NCBI GenBank assembly: GCA_009701715.1
Contig: WLJO01000006.1
Location: forward strand, 1-64,000
Reading direction: 5' to 3'
From: Actinomycetota bacterium
Lineage (GTDB): Bacteria; Actinomycetota; Acidimicrobiia; Acidimicrobiales; Ilumatobacteraceae
Length of the DNA stretch: 64,000 bases
In this document: positions 51,118 to 58,846 of the stretch, one piece after another
Layout of the letters: every line of letters begins with the position of its first letter
Position numbering within the stretch: position 1 is the stretch's first letter
Translations under genes and position numbers: made by a program
Notes under the pieces: generated by a model
What the model was told of the DNA's origin: nothing
What the model saw: the letters and a program-made list of their open reading frames with translations, nothing else
Database searches by the model: none

Positions 51118-52749
51118 CTAGGCGGAGACGGACTCCTTGCCGAGGGTGAAGCCCTCGTAGCCGGCGGCCGCGACCTCGTCGCACTTCTGGCGGTACGTAC
51201 CCACCCCGCCCACGTACGGCATGAACACCCGCGGCTTGCCCGGGACGTTTGCCCCCAAGTACCACGAGTTCGCCTGCATGAAGAGGGTCTGCGAAGCGAG
51301 GTCGTTCACGTGGGCCACCCAGTCGGTCTGGGCCTGCTCCTGGGCCTCGAACGTGGAGATCCCGGCCGAGCGCATGTGCTCGATGACGCCGGAGATCCAG
51401 CCAACGTGCTGCTCGATCGAGACAGGCATGTTGCTGAGCACCGACGGGGAACCCGGGCCGGTGATCATGAACAGGTTCGGGAAGCCCGCTGAGGTGACAC
51501 CGAGATAGGTGAGCGGACCGGCCGCCCACACGTCTTTCAGCGCGAGGCCGTTACGGCCACGGATGTCCATCTTGTTGTACGTGCCGGTCATCGCGTCGAA
51601 GCCCGTGGCGAACACGATGATGTCCAGGTCGTACGTGCCGTCCTGTGTGCGGATGCCCGTCGGTGTGATCTCCTCGATCGGGGCTGCGTGGATGTCCACG
51701 AGTGTGACGTTGTCACGGTTGTAGGTGTCGAAGTAGTCGGTGTCGATGAGCGGGCGCTTCGACGCAAACGGGTGGTCGACGGGGGCCAGCTTGTCGGCGA
51801 CTGCCGGGTTCTTGACGATCTCCCGGATCTTCTTGCGGATGAACTCCGAAGCGGTTGCATTCGCGTCGAGGTTGACGGCGATGTCGTTGAACGTGTCCTG
51901 GAGGAACTTGAAACCGCCCTCCGCCCACGCCCGCTCGTAGATCGCTTCCCGCTCCTCGTCGCTGACCGACATCGCCGAGATCTCGCTCATGTCGTAATGC
52001 GAGCCGCCGGTGGACCAACGCGACTTCTCCATGATCGCGTCGTAGTTCTTCTTCACCTCGTCGAGCGAGGCCTTCGTGACCGTGCCATGGCGGGCGGGCA
52101 CGGTGTAGTTGGGCGTGCGCTGGAAGACGTACAGGTGCTCGGCCTGCTTCGCCATCACCGGGATGGACTGGACGCCGCTCGAGCCGGTGCCGATGACGCC
52201 GACACGCTTGCCCGTGAGATCTACACCCTCGTGCGGCCACTCACCCGTGTGGTACGAGGGGCCGGCGAAGGAGTCCCGGCCCTTGATGTTGGGCTTCTGC
52301 GTGGAGGACAGACAGCCGACGCCAGTGATGAGGTACTTGGCAGAGACGCTGTCCCCAGCGTCGGTGCCGACAAGCCAGCGGTTGGTGCTCTCGTCGAAGT
52401 GCGCCGACGTGACACGGGTGTTGAACGTCATGTTGCTGCGCAGGTCGAAGCGGTCCGCAACATGGGTGAGGTAACGGAGGATCTCGGGCTGCTCGGGATA
52501 CTTGCCGCTCCACTCCCAGTCCTGCATGAGCTGCTTGTCGAAGGTGAGGCAGTACAGGAACGACTCGGAGTCGCAGCGCGCCCCGGGATAGCGGTTCCAG
52601 TACCAGGTACCGCCGACATCGTGGCCGGCCTCGAAGACACGAACGCTCATGCCCATGTCGTCACGGAGGCGTCGGTTCATAGCGAGGCCGGAGAACCCGG
52701 CACCAATGACGACAGCGTCGACGGTCTCGGTGATTGGTGTGTTGCTCAT
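51118..52749 (-). CDS. Baeyer-Villiger-type flavin monooxygenase, copy 2
   Basis: 543 aa, co-linear paralog of the 49303 gene along its length: VIGAGFSGLAMNRRLRDDMG, FAGPSYHTGEWP, RVGVIGTGSSGVQSIPVMAK and the same C-terminus LGKESVSA. The main differences cluster in the middle (WSTGGSHYDMSEISAMSV versus ASAVGMHYEQSGQSALEV), the region that usually lines the substrate pocket, suggesting different ketone specificity. ATG 52749 with AAAGG upstream; the open frame to 52995 is rejected. Confidence 0.94.
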   Translation of the reverse strand: MSNTPITETVDAVVIGAGFSGLAMNRRLRDDMGMSVRVFEAGHDVGGTWYWNRYPGARCDSESFLYCLTFDKQLMQDWEWSGKYPEQPEILRYLTHVADRFDLRSNMTFNTRVTSAHFDESTNRWLVGTDAGDSVSAKYLITGVGCLSSTQKPNIKGRDSFAGPSYHTGEWPHEGVDLTGKRVGVIGTGSSGVQSIPVMAKQAEHLYVFQRTPNYTVPARHGTVTKASLDEVKKNYDAIMEKSRWSTGGSHYDMSEISAMSVSDEEREAIYERAWAEGGFKFLQDTFNDIAVNLDANATASEFIRKKIREIVKNPAVADKLAPVDHPFASKRPLIDTDYFDTYNRDNVTLVDIHAAPIEEITPTGIRTQDGTYDLDIIVFATGFDAMTGTYNKMDIRGRNGLALKDVWAAGPLTYLGVTSAGFPNLFMITGPGSPSVLSNMPVSIEQHVGWISGVIEHMRSAGISTFEAQEQAQTDWVAHVNDLASQTLFMQANSWYLGANVPGKPRVFMPYVGGVGTYRQKCDEVAAAGYEGFTLGKESVSA

Positions 52750-53092
52750 GATCGTGCCTTTCATTGGAACGAATATCGGTCGCAGCGAGAGCGCTGCGGC
52801 CGGGATGACGTGGGACGAGACACGAGGGAGCAATCGGGAGATGGCGCGACGCAGCACGGGCGAGCGATGTGCTCGAGCCGATGTCCAGAAGCGACATGTA
52901 CCACTCAGACCCCCCAGTCCGAAGGGTGAGCGACGGCAGCACCGCTGCTCACGGGGCGAACCTAACAACGATTCGAGAAGTGGGCAAGGGGCCAAAAGCC
53001 CCTAGCGGGGGCGATCACGTGGCCGCTCCCGCCGGGGCCGGGGCAATTCGGTCGCCACAGCGCGTCCGGGCCGGTTCGTGTAGAACTCGGGG
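52750..53092. other. 343-bp intergenic region, divergent promoters
   Basis: No gene is supported here. It separates the minus-strand monooxygenase from the plus-strand NTF2-like gene and must hold both promoters. An open minus-strand frame reaches 52995 but has no start context or family resemblance. I see no strong palindrome or operator beyond minor GC hairpins. Confidence 0.6.
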
Positions 53093-53500
53093 ATGGACAC
53101 CGAAGCAACCCGCACCCTCGTCAAGCAGTTCCTCGCCGCCCGATCGGCCGGCGACCTGGCAGGAATCACGGCGGCACTGGCAGATGACGCCGTGTGGGTG
53201 CTGCCGCAGTCGTCCTCCTTCGGCCCGTTCGAGGGTCGCGATGCGGTGGCCAAGGCTCTGGGCGGTGGGGTGTCCGGCACGCTGTTCGACCCGGCAACGA
53301 TCCGCCGGGACATCCACAAGATGGTGGTGGAGGGCGACACGGCCATGGTGCAGCAGCGCCTGAGCGCCACCACCCTGAAGGGCGCTGAGTACGTGAACGA
53401 GTACTGCTGGGTGTACACGTGCCGAGACGGCAAGATCGCCCGGCTCGAGGAGTACGCCGACACGCTCCACGCCGGCCGCGTGTTCGGCACCGTCAGCTGA
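53093..53500 (+). CDS. SnoaL-like / NTF2-fold protein
   Basis: 135 aa: DTEATRTLVKQFLAARSAGD, WVLPQSSSFGPFEGRDAVAK, DTAMVQQRLSATTLKGAEYV and CRDGKIARLEEYADTLHAGR follow the SnoaL_2 / ketosteroid-isomerase-like pattern. It is often a small isomerase or cyclase partner of oxygenases, and its position beside two Baeyer-Villiger enzymes fits a shared ketone or steroid-like substrate, which is inference. ATG 53093. Confidence 0.88.
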   Translation: MDTEATRTLVKQFLAARSAGDLAGITAALADDAVWVLPQSSSFGPFEGRDAVAKALGGGVSGTLFDPATIRRDIHKMVVEGDTAMVQQRLSATTLKGAEYVNEYCWVYTCRDGKIARLEEYADTLHAGRVFGTVS

Positions 53501-53541
53501 GCGGACTAAACTTAACGGCGAGGCCGTTTGATTGCGCGGCC

Positions 53542-53823
53542 TCAGGCCGTGTGAAGGAACTGTCGGAGTGCCTCACGAATCACTTCGCTGGCGGTGCGGT
53601 GGTCGGCGCTTGCGCGAGCGTCGAGAGCGGCCCGCAGTTCGGGATCGAGCCTGACCGGCACGACGGTTGCGGGGCCGGATCCGATGGTTGGCCTGCCACC
53701 GCGCGACTTTGCCACGGTGACGTCGTAGCCAACCTCTGCCTCGGCATTCATCAACTCGATATCAGCCTCGGTAACGGCTTGGTCGCGTGATCTGCCCACG
53801 ATGGGGCTCGACTTCTTCGTCAT
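53542..53823 (-). CDS. Ribbon-helix-helix antitoxin-like protein
   Basis: 93 aa from ATG 53823. The C-terminal half VVPVRLDPELRAALDARASA followed by DHRTASEVIREALRQFLHTA is a ribbon-helix-helix DNA-binding domain; the N-terminal half (VTEADIELMNAEAEVGYDVT) is the usual neutralising region of toxin-binding RHH antitoxins. Its ATG overlaps (ATGA) the stop of a short toxin-like frame upstream, the normal order for this toxin-antitoxin type. It would repress its own promoter. Confidence 0.82.
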   Translation of the reverse strand: MTKKSSPIVGRSRDQAVTEADIELMNAEAEVGYDVTVAKSRGGRPTIGSGPATVVPVRLDPELRAALDARASADHRTASEVIREALRQFLHTA

Positions 53824-53966
53824 GTCGGGTCTCCGTGGTTGGGCAAGAGGTCTTGGTACAGGGTGCGCATAGGCATGGCGTGGATCACGATGTCGCGTCC
53901 GTCGTCGAAATGGAGCCCGTCGTCTTGCTGCACGCCGTGTTTGGACGCTGCTCGGTGAAACTCCAC
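53820..53966 (-). pseudogene. Truncated toxin of a toxin-antitoxin pair
   Basis: A 48-codon frame from GTG 53966 to TGA 53820, overlapping the antitoxin ATG. It reads VEFHRAASKHGVQQDD then directly LHFDDGRDIVIHAMPMRTL. These match the N-terminus and C-terminus of the ~90-aa actinobacterial toxin family paired with such antitoxins (x-FHxSAxKHGI ... DDGRxxVIHAMxxR), with the ~40 central residues missing. An internal in-frame deletion most likely inactivated the toxin while leaving the antitoxin coupled. Family details are from memory. Confidence 0.6.
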
Positions 53967-54307
53967 GCGGAATCAATGTATTACGAAACCTCGATTCCTG
54001 CGACGCTCCCCACCGGTCGGCGTACGGCAGAGACGGTCCTGTGCTTCGGCGGGCACACGCATCGTGCGGGGCTTCCTGCCGGGCGGCGGCGCGAAGTATC
54101 TACATGGAGGGCAGAAGACTGCCGTCTGTGCGCACAGTTCCCCGAGTCATGTAGTCATCGACGGGGCGTGTGAGATTTCCCGCGGGAAATTTCGCGGTGG
54201 TCGGCGGGGCCCGTTCTGCGCTCCACGATCCACGACGCAACCCAAGCGGCTAAGCACCTCGAACTGCGTAGCCAGGGTGCCGAAACGGGCACTCCTCCCA
54301 CACAGTT
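53967..54307. other. 341-bp region without a supported gene; contains a perfect 16-bp palindrome
   Basis: Upstream of the toxin-antitoxin pair. The only clear structure is a perfect palindrome at 54175-54190 (ATTTCCCGCGGGAAAT). No frame here resembles a known protein, and visible frames look like chance. Confidence 0.6.
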
Positions 54308-54477
54308 CGTCGCGTGGAGCCGGGTGCGAGATCCGTCGCTGCGCTCCTCCCGATTCTGTCGGGCCGTCTGGAGGCGACTTCGTCGCGTGGAGCCGGGTGC
54401 GAGATCCGTCGCTGCGCTCCTCCCGATTCTGTCGGGCCGTCTGGAGGCGACTTCGTCGCGTGGAGCCGGGTGCGAGA
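54308..54477 (-). repeat. 73-bp tandem repeats ending in the tRNA-Thr 3' tail
   Basis: Two complete identical-looking 73-bp units (54308-54380, 54381-54453) and a third, partial one that merges into the tRNA gene. Each unit contains, on the minus strand, the tRNA 3' T-arm/acceptor end TCTCGCACCCGGCTCC followed by the same downstream sequence. The units thus look like repeated duplication of the tRNA tail with its flank. Confidence 0.9.
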
Positions 54478-54536
54478 ATCGAACTCGCGACCTCATGATT
54501 ACAAGTCAAGTGCTCTGCCAACTGAGCTAACCCGGC
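54464..54536 (-). tRNA. tRNA-Thr (anticodon TGT)
   Basis: Minus-strand cloverleaf: acceptor GCCGGGT with ACCCGGC, D-arm GCTC...GAGC, anticodon loop CTTGTAA (TGT, Thr ACA codon), T-arm GCGAG-TTCGATT-CTCGC, no encoded CCA. The anticodon stem is CTTGA against TCATG, with a U-U mismatch at pair 28-42, where TCAAG would be expected. The gene may still work but this is an odd blemish. Confidence 0.9.
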
Positions 54537-54700
54537 GGGGACTGTGCGTAATCCTGTGCGATATTCGGTGCGCAGGTTTGTGCAGGCCGGTTGTCAGGCT
54601 AACGGGTGGCTCGAAGGTCCGGAAATGGTGCTTCGAGGGGGCTTCGACCGTGGTTACGGGAGCCGGTTTGGGTGTTTGGGCGCGCCGGGGCCGGTGCGGG

Positions 54701-55464
54701 TCAGACTGCGGCTGGCTGTTTCGGCTTGCGCGTGGGCTCTGGCGGTTTGTAGTGCCCGAATCTGGAGCTGATGTCGCCTCCGGTGTGCCGGTACCACTGG
54801 ATCATCGCGAGCTGATTCGAGACCATGATGTACGAGTAGTTGTGAACGGTCCTGTCGGCGAGGCCGTAGGTGCGGGCCCGTTTGTTCGGGCGGCGCTGCT
54901 TCATGTTGTGGTTGAGGGACTCGGCGAGCTGGCGGAGCCCGTAGAGGTCGGGGAAGTCGGGGTCGTCCTCGGGGATCGGCCGGAGGTGGGTGCCTGCTCG
55001 TTGGCCGGCGGCAAGTTGTTCGTCGGTGGAGTTGTGGCGGACACGGACGATCGCTCCGTGCTGGCGCTCGGGGATGGCGGGGTGGGCGGGAACTTTCCAC
55101 TCGACGTACAGCGCGTAACGGCCGTTCTCGGTGTCGCGGGGTTCGTTCCACTGGATCTTGTGGCGGTCGAGGAGGATGAAGTGTTTGCCGTGCTCGTCAG
55201 CGACCTGGATCGCGGGGTGACCGTTGACGGCCCACACGGTTTCGTTGAAGGAGGTCTTTCCCGACTTGCGGAATGTCTTGTCGCCGAGGTTCTTGTAGGG
55301 GACGTTGCCGCCCTTGGCGCGGGCCACGCCGTTGATGACGAGGAGCCGGTGGTCGGCTGCCCGGCTGTGGTGTTTGGCGGTCGCCGACTTGTCGTGAACG
55401 AGTCCTTGGAGGCCGGGCAGGCGGTCCTTGAGCCCGACGACTCGCCGAACGACGCCGAACGGCT
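54701..55464 (-). pseudogene. Transposase-like fragment (N-terminus missing)
   Basis: A frame open from inside the end of the neighbouring gene (about 55500) to TGA at 54701; GTG 55327 is the first usable start (208 aa). The sequence KGGNVPYKNLGDKTF, RHNSTDEQLAAGQRAG, LYGLRQLAESLNHNMKQR and MVSNQLAMIQWYRHTGG resembles the C-terminal half of DDE transposases of actinobacterial insertion sequences, where an acidic residue in the Y-x-R/L-x-x-x-E-S-x-N helix completes the triad. The N-terminal catalytic part is absent and the frame runs into the delta-60 gene, so it is a remnant. No inverted repeats were found. The assignment is moderate. Confidence 0.45.
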
Positions 55465-56673
55465 TTACGCCGCGGCGTGCTTGCGCCGGCGAGTGACTGC
55501 GGTGCCGGCGGCAGCACTACCCACGGCCACTGCTGCGATCACCACGATCCAGACACCGTTGCCTCCCCCGCCTCCCGAGATGGTGCCACCGACTCCGGAA
55601 GGGGCAACGCTGTAGAGGCGCTTGATCCCCCCGGTGAACTCGCCGGCAATGACGATCCTGCCGTCCGTCTGCATCACAACCGCCCGGACAGCACCATTTA
55701 GCGTCGGAACGCTGAACGAGGTATCCACGGTGCCGGTGGCAGCGAGGCGCTTGATCCGCCCGGTGAACTCGCCACCGACAACGATCCTGCCGTCCGCCTG
55801 GATCGCAAGCGCCCGGACAGCGCCGTCGAGCGCCGGTTTGGCAAAAGTGCTGTCGATGTCGCTATTAACGTTGTAGCGCGCGATGTTGACGAGGGGGGCG
55901 GGACGCGGATTTGGCCGGTCAAGAAACGACATCGTGAAGCTACCCCCGACGATGACCTTGCCGTCGGCCTGCAACGCGACCGAGTACACGCTGCCGGTGT
56001 CGTCGAAGCCGCTGGAGTACCAAGCTTCGTCTCGTGCTCCGTTGGATAGGTAACGGGAAAACGTCGAGTTGTCGCCGCCGAGATAGATCTTCTGATCGGC
56101 CCGTACCGCAATCGCCCAGACCGGGTTTGACACGCCCTCCGCCCCAAACGTGTCGTCGTTGCTCCCGTTGGTGTTGAGGCGTCGCACGTTTCCGGAGAAG
56201 GTGCCGCCGATGATGATCTTGCCATCGGCTTGGATTGCAACCGAAATCACTGCGAAGGAGAGGTAAGGCGCGGTGAAGGTTGCGTCGATGGTGCCGTTGG
56301 CGTTGAGGCGCTTCACGAATGCGGGCAGGCCCCCGACCACGACGATCTTCCCGTCGGTCTGCACCGCAATCGCATTGACGGGACTGGTGAACGACTGTTG
56401 GGCAAAAGTCGTGTCGATGGTGCCGTCGGTGTTCAGTCTCTTCACAAATGCCGACTTGGACGTTACATAGATTCCAACGATGATCTTTCCGTCGGCCTGC
56501 ACCGCGATCGCCTGAACAGTGCCGCCCAGTGCCGGTGCGCTGAACGAGGAATCCACGGATCCGGCTGCCACTTGAGCAACGACGGGTTCGGTAGCGAACA
56601 ACATGGTGGCGCCGATGGTCACCATCAGCACGGCAAGTGTCGCAAGGTTGCGTCCGGTGACTCTCCAGAACAT
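55465..56673 (-). CDS. Secreted delta-60 repeat protein with C-terminal membrane anchor
   Basis: 402 aa from ATG 56673 (GGGAGAG upstream). Signal/membrane segment NLATLAVLMVTIGATMLFAT, then about seven delta-60/DUF5122 repeats (AIAVQADGKIIVGGxF...RLNTDGTIDTTF) giving a beta-propeller, and a tail GGTISGGGGG, a hydrophobic helix and TRRRKHAAA. That tail resembles a cell-surface sorting signal but has no LPxTG. It is related to the 16588 gene (same repeats) but lacks the collagen part. The closely packed transposase-like frame follows its stop. Confidence 0.85.
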   Translation of the reverse strand: MFWRVTGRNLATLAVLMVTIGATMLFATEPVVAQVAAGSVDSSFSAPALGGTVQAIAVQADGKIIVGIYVTSKSAFVKRLNTDGTIDTTFAQQSFTSPVNAIAVQTDGKIVVVGGLPAFVKRLNANGTIDATFTAPYLSFAVISVAIQADGKIIIGGTFSGNVRRLNTNGSNDDTFGAEGVSNPVWAIAVRADQKIYLGGDNSTFSRYLSNGARDEAWYSSGFDDTGSVYSVALQADGKVIVGGSFTMSFLDRPNPRPAPLVNIARYNVNSDIDSTFAKPALDGAVRALAIQADGRIVVGGEFTGRIKRLAATGTVDTSFSVPTLNGAVRAVVMQTDGRIVIAGEFTGGIKRLYSVAPSGVGGTISGGGGGNGVWIVVIAAVAVGSAAAGTAVTRRRKHAAA

Positions 56674-56917
56674 CGCTTGACTCTCCCTCGGTCGGCCAAT
56701 GTAGCCCCGACGGAGCTGAACCTCGGCCAGATCGTATCGGGAGTGCCTTTCGCCCGGTGGAGCGTGCAGCAACCAGTACGAGCACGTTGCCAAGAACTAC
56801 CAAGCCACCACCCGTGCCCGGGTGAACGTCGGTGTCTGCGTAACCCAGCTGCGTCGTCACTGGCAGTAAGTTCCCCTCAGTAACGGGAGGTCAGCGCGAT
56901 GTCTCTCGGGGGGATCG
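56674..56917. other. Divergent intergenic region between two secreted repeat proteins
   Basis: 244 bp containing the promoters of the delta-60 gene (minus) and the secreted propeller gene (plus). No frame or repeat of note; base composition is lower in GC than the housekeeping regions. Confidence 0.5.
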
Positions 56918-58534
56918 ATGATGAAGCACACTTTCGTTCGCACTGGGGTAGCCGGGCTCGTCGCCTCAGCGCTTGTCGTTGTGGTTCCAACGTTGGAGGC
57001 ATCAGCGGCCTCAACGTCGTGGTCGTGGGGTGACACCGCGCAAGTATCGGACGCGCCGCAGTTCTCGTATCGACCGAGAATCGCGATGTCGGCTGATGGT
57101 TCGAGAGCAATTGCAATCTGGTTGTGGAGTGACGGCGGGAATCTCAAGCTTCAGTCGAAGTCCGCAACGATCGTCAACGGTGTCGCAACATGGAGCACTG
57201 CCACTGTCATCGCTGATCGACTCCATCAATACGGTGACGACCCACAGATCGTGATGTCTGCCGACGGCACGTCTGCGGCCGCTGCATGGCTTACCTCTGT
57301 GGGCGGCAACTCGGTGGTCTACTCACGGGTGGCAACGGTTACCTCGAGTGGGGTCGCTTGGGGTTCGGTGGCGGGGCTATCGGATGTCACGAGCATCGCG
57401 AGGCGTCCACGCATCGCCCAGTCCGCGAACGGAGCGATGCTCACTGCCGTTTGGTTGCAGCAGCGAGATGGTCGCTCAGTCGTCCAGTCACGTTCAGCCA
57501 TAGTGGGCGCCTCGAACGCGTCGTGGGGAACCACGAGTGATCTGTCGGATCCTGGGGGCGATGTTCGAGACCTCTCGATTGTGTTGTCAGCCGCAGGAAC
57601 AACGTCGGTCGCGACGTGGATGTGGTTGGAGGAGGAGCGGTACTACGCCTACCTCGTGCAGACGAGGCCCGCCATGATTGTCGACAACGTCGCCACCTGG
57701 GGCCCGACCACAGATCTGTCGGATGGCGCCGAAGGTGACGGGAATTATCCGCAGGTTGCGCTCTCGGCGGACGGTGCTCGGGCTACGGCCGTGTGGAGTG
57801 GCTGGGACGGACAGAGCAGCACGATGACGGCCCAGTCGAAGTCGGCGACGATTCTCGGCAACGTTGCTACGTGGAGCACGGCGACCAACCTGTCCGACAC
57901 TGCGCAGAACGCCCACGACACTCAGGTGGCGCTCTCGTCCGACGGCACCAAGGCGACTGCGTTGTGGTCCAGGTTCAACGGAAGCGCGATGGTGCTTCAG
58001 TCCTGCTCGGCAACGATTGTCGGCACCGCCGCAACGTGGGGTGCTGTGAGCGACCTTGGGGAGACCGGCGAGCCGCAGGATGCAGCACAGAAGGATCGTC
58101 CACAAGCAGCGATGTCGGCGGATGGCGCACGGGTTACGGCGCTCTGGCTGCTGGTGGGCAGCGAAGGTGAGTCCCTGCTGCAAACAGGATCAGCGACGAT
58201 CGCCGGCACCGTCGCCGCGTGGACCGACGTCAGCACCTTGTCCCAGCCGGACGAGAACCCCGGCTACCCGCAACTTGCGATGTCCGCCGATGGCACCACC
58301 GCCACTGTCGTCTGGTACGGATCGACGGCGACTCGCGATTACGCCAAGATCCGCGCGCGCACGGGCAGAGTGGTCGATGGCGTTGCTCCATCCCGAGGCG
58401 GCACGTTGACGGGTAGCGGGAGCAGCAACACCGTGTGGATTGTGCTGATCGCCGTCGCAGGCGGACTGCTGCTGGTGTCGGGCGGCTTTGCTGTGGCGCG
58501 CAGACGCAGGTCAGCCAGTCAGGCCGCCCAGTGA
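56918..58534 (+). CDS. Secreted beta-propeller repeat protein with C-terminal membrane anchor
   Basis: 538 aa. Signal peptide (VRTGVAGLVASALVVVVPTL), then about eight degenerate repeats of ~55 aa with the consensus PQIAMSADGTxAxAxW ... QSxSATIxGxxATWxxxTDLS, which would fold as a beta-propeller. The tail RGGTLTGSGSSNTVWIVLIA then a helix and ARRRRSASQ parallels the tail of the divergent 55465 protein. A hand count of one line gives ~52% GC, well below the genome-like ~65%, so recent transfer is plausible. Function unknown; likely surface adhesion or binding. Confidence 0.8.
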   Translation: MMKHTFVRTGVAGLVASALVVVVPTLEASAASTSWSWGDTAQVSDAPQFSYRPRIAMSADGSRAIAIWLWSDGGNLKLQSKSATIVNGVATWSTATVIADRLHQYGDDPQIVMSADGTSAAAAWLTSVGGNSVVYSRVATVTSSGVAWGSVAGLSDVTSIARRPRIAQSANGAMLTAVWLQQRDGRSVVQSRSAIVGASNASWGTTSDLSDPGGDVRDLSIVLSAAGTTSVATWMWLEEERYYAYLVQTRPAMIVDNVATWGPTTDLSDGAEGDGNYPQVALSADGARATAVWSGWDGQSSTMTAQSKSATILGNVATWSTATNLSDTAQNAHDTQVALSSDGTKATALWSRFNGSAMVLQSCSATIVGTAATWGAVSDLGETGEPQDAAQKDRPQAAMSADGARVTALWLLVGSEGESLLQTGSATIAGTVAAWTDVSTLSQPDENPGYPQLAMSADGTTATVVWYGSTATRDYAKIRARTGRVVDGVAPSRGGTLTGSGSSNTVWIVLIAVAGGLLLVSGGFAVARRRRSASQAAQ

Positions 58535-58846
58535 CGTCGGCCGAATCGACGCGCGACCAACTGCCGACGTCTAGCCACCGTCGTCTACATGCACCCCGAA
58601 CGACAACCTCGGCGCCTGCCCCTGTTCGTGCAGGCCGGCGCTCCGGCTTCCGGAATGGTTCGTTGCCGAGGTTCGGGTTGAGCAAGCCCCCGAACAGAAC
58701 CTGCTCGGTGGCAATGCACCGGTTGAGTTACTCGATGCGGGCACGGGCCTCGGGGAGTTTCCGGCACTTCTCGCGGAGCCAGTACACCTGAAACCGGTGC
58801 GGTGCCGTGTGGTGCAGCCGCTGCCCGAACCGCAAGACTCCTCCAC
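58535..58846. other. 312-bp region without a supported gene
   Basis: On the minus strand a short open stretch reads FQVYWLREKCRKLPEARARI before a stop at ~58728; it could be the worn end of an unidentified gene but has no matching start. Otherwise nothing is recognised. It precedes the photolyase start. Confidence 0.45.

Noticed and set aside
52750-52995. 82-residue N-terminal extension of the second monooxygenase
   Set aside because: The family N-terminus with the FAD loop begins at 52749, where a ribosome-binding site is present; the extension is Arg/Pro/Ser-rich.
54308-54477. Possible CRISPR array
   Set aside because: Units are contiguous 73-bp copies without unique spacers and include tRNA tail sequence; no cas genes nearby.
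54314-55615. 433-codon plus-strand frame across the tRNA repeats and the transposase fragment
   Set aside because: Runs antisense through a tRNA gene and the remnant; translation has no recognisable domain or start context.
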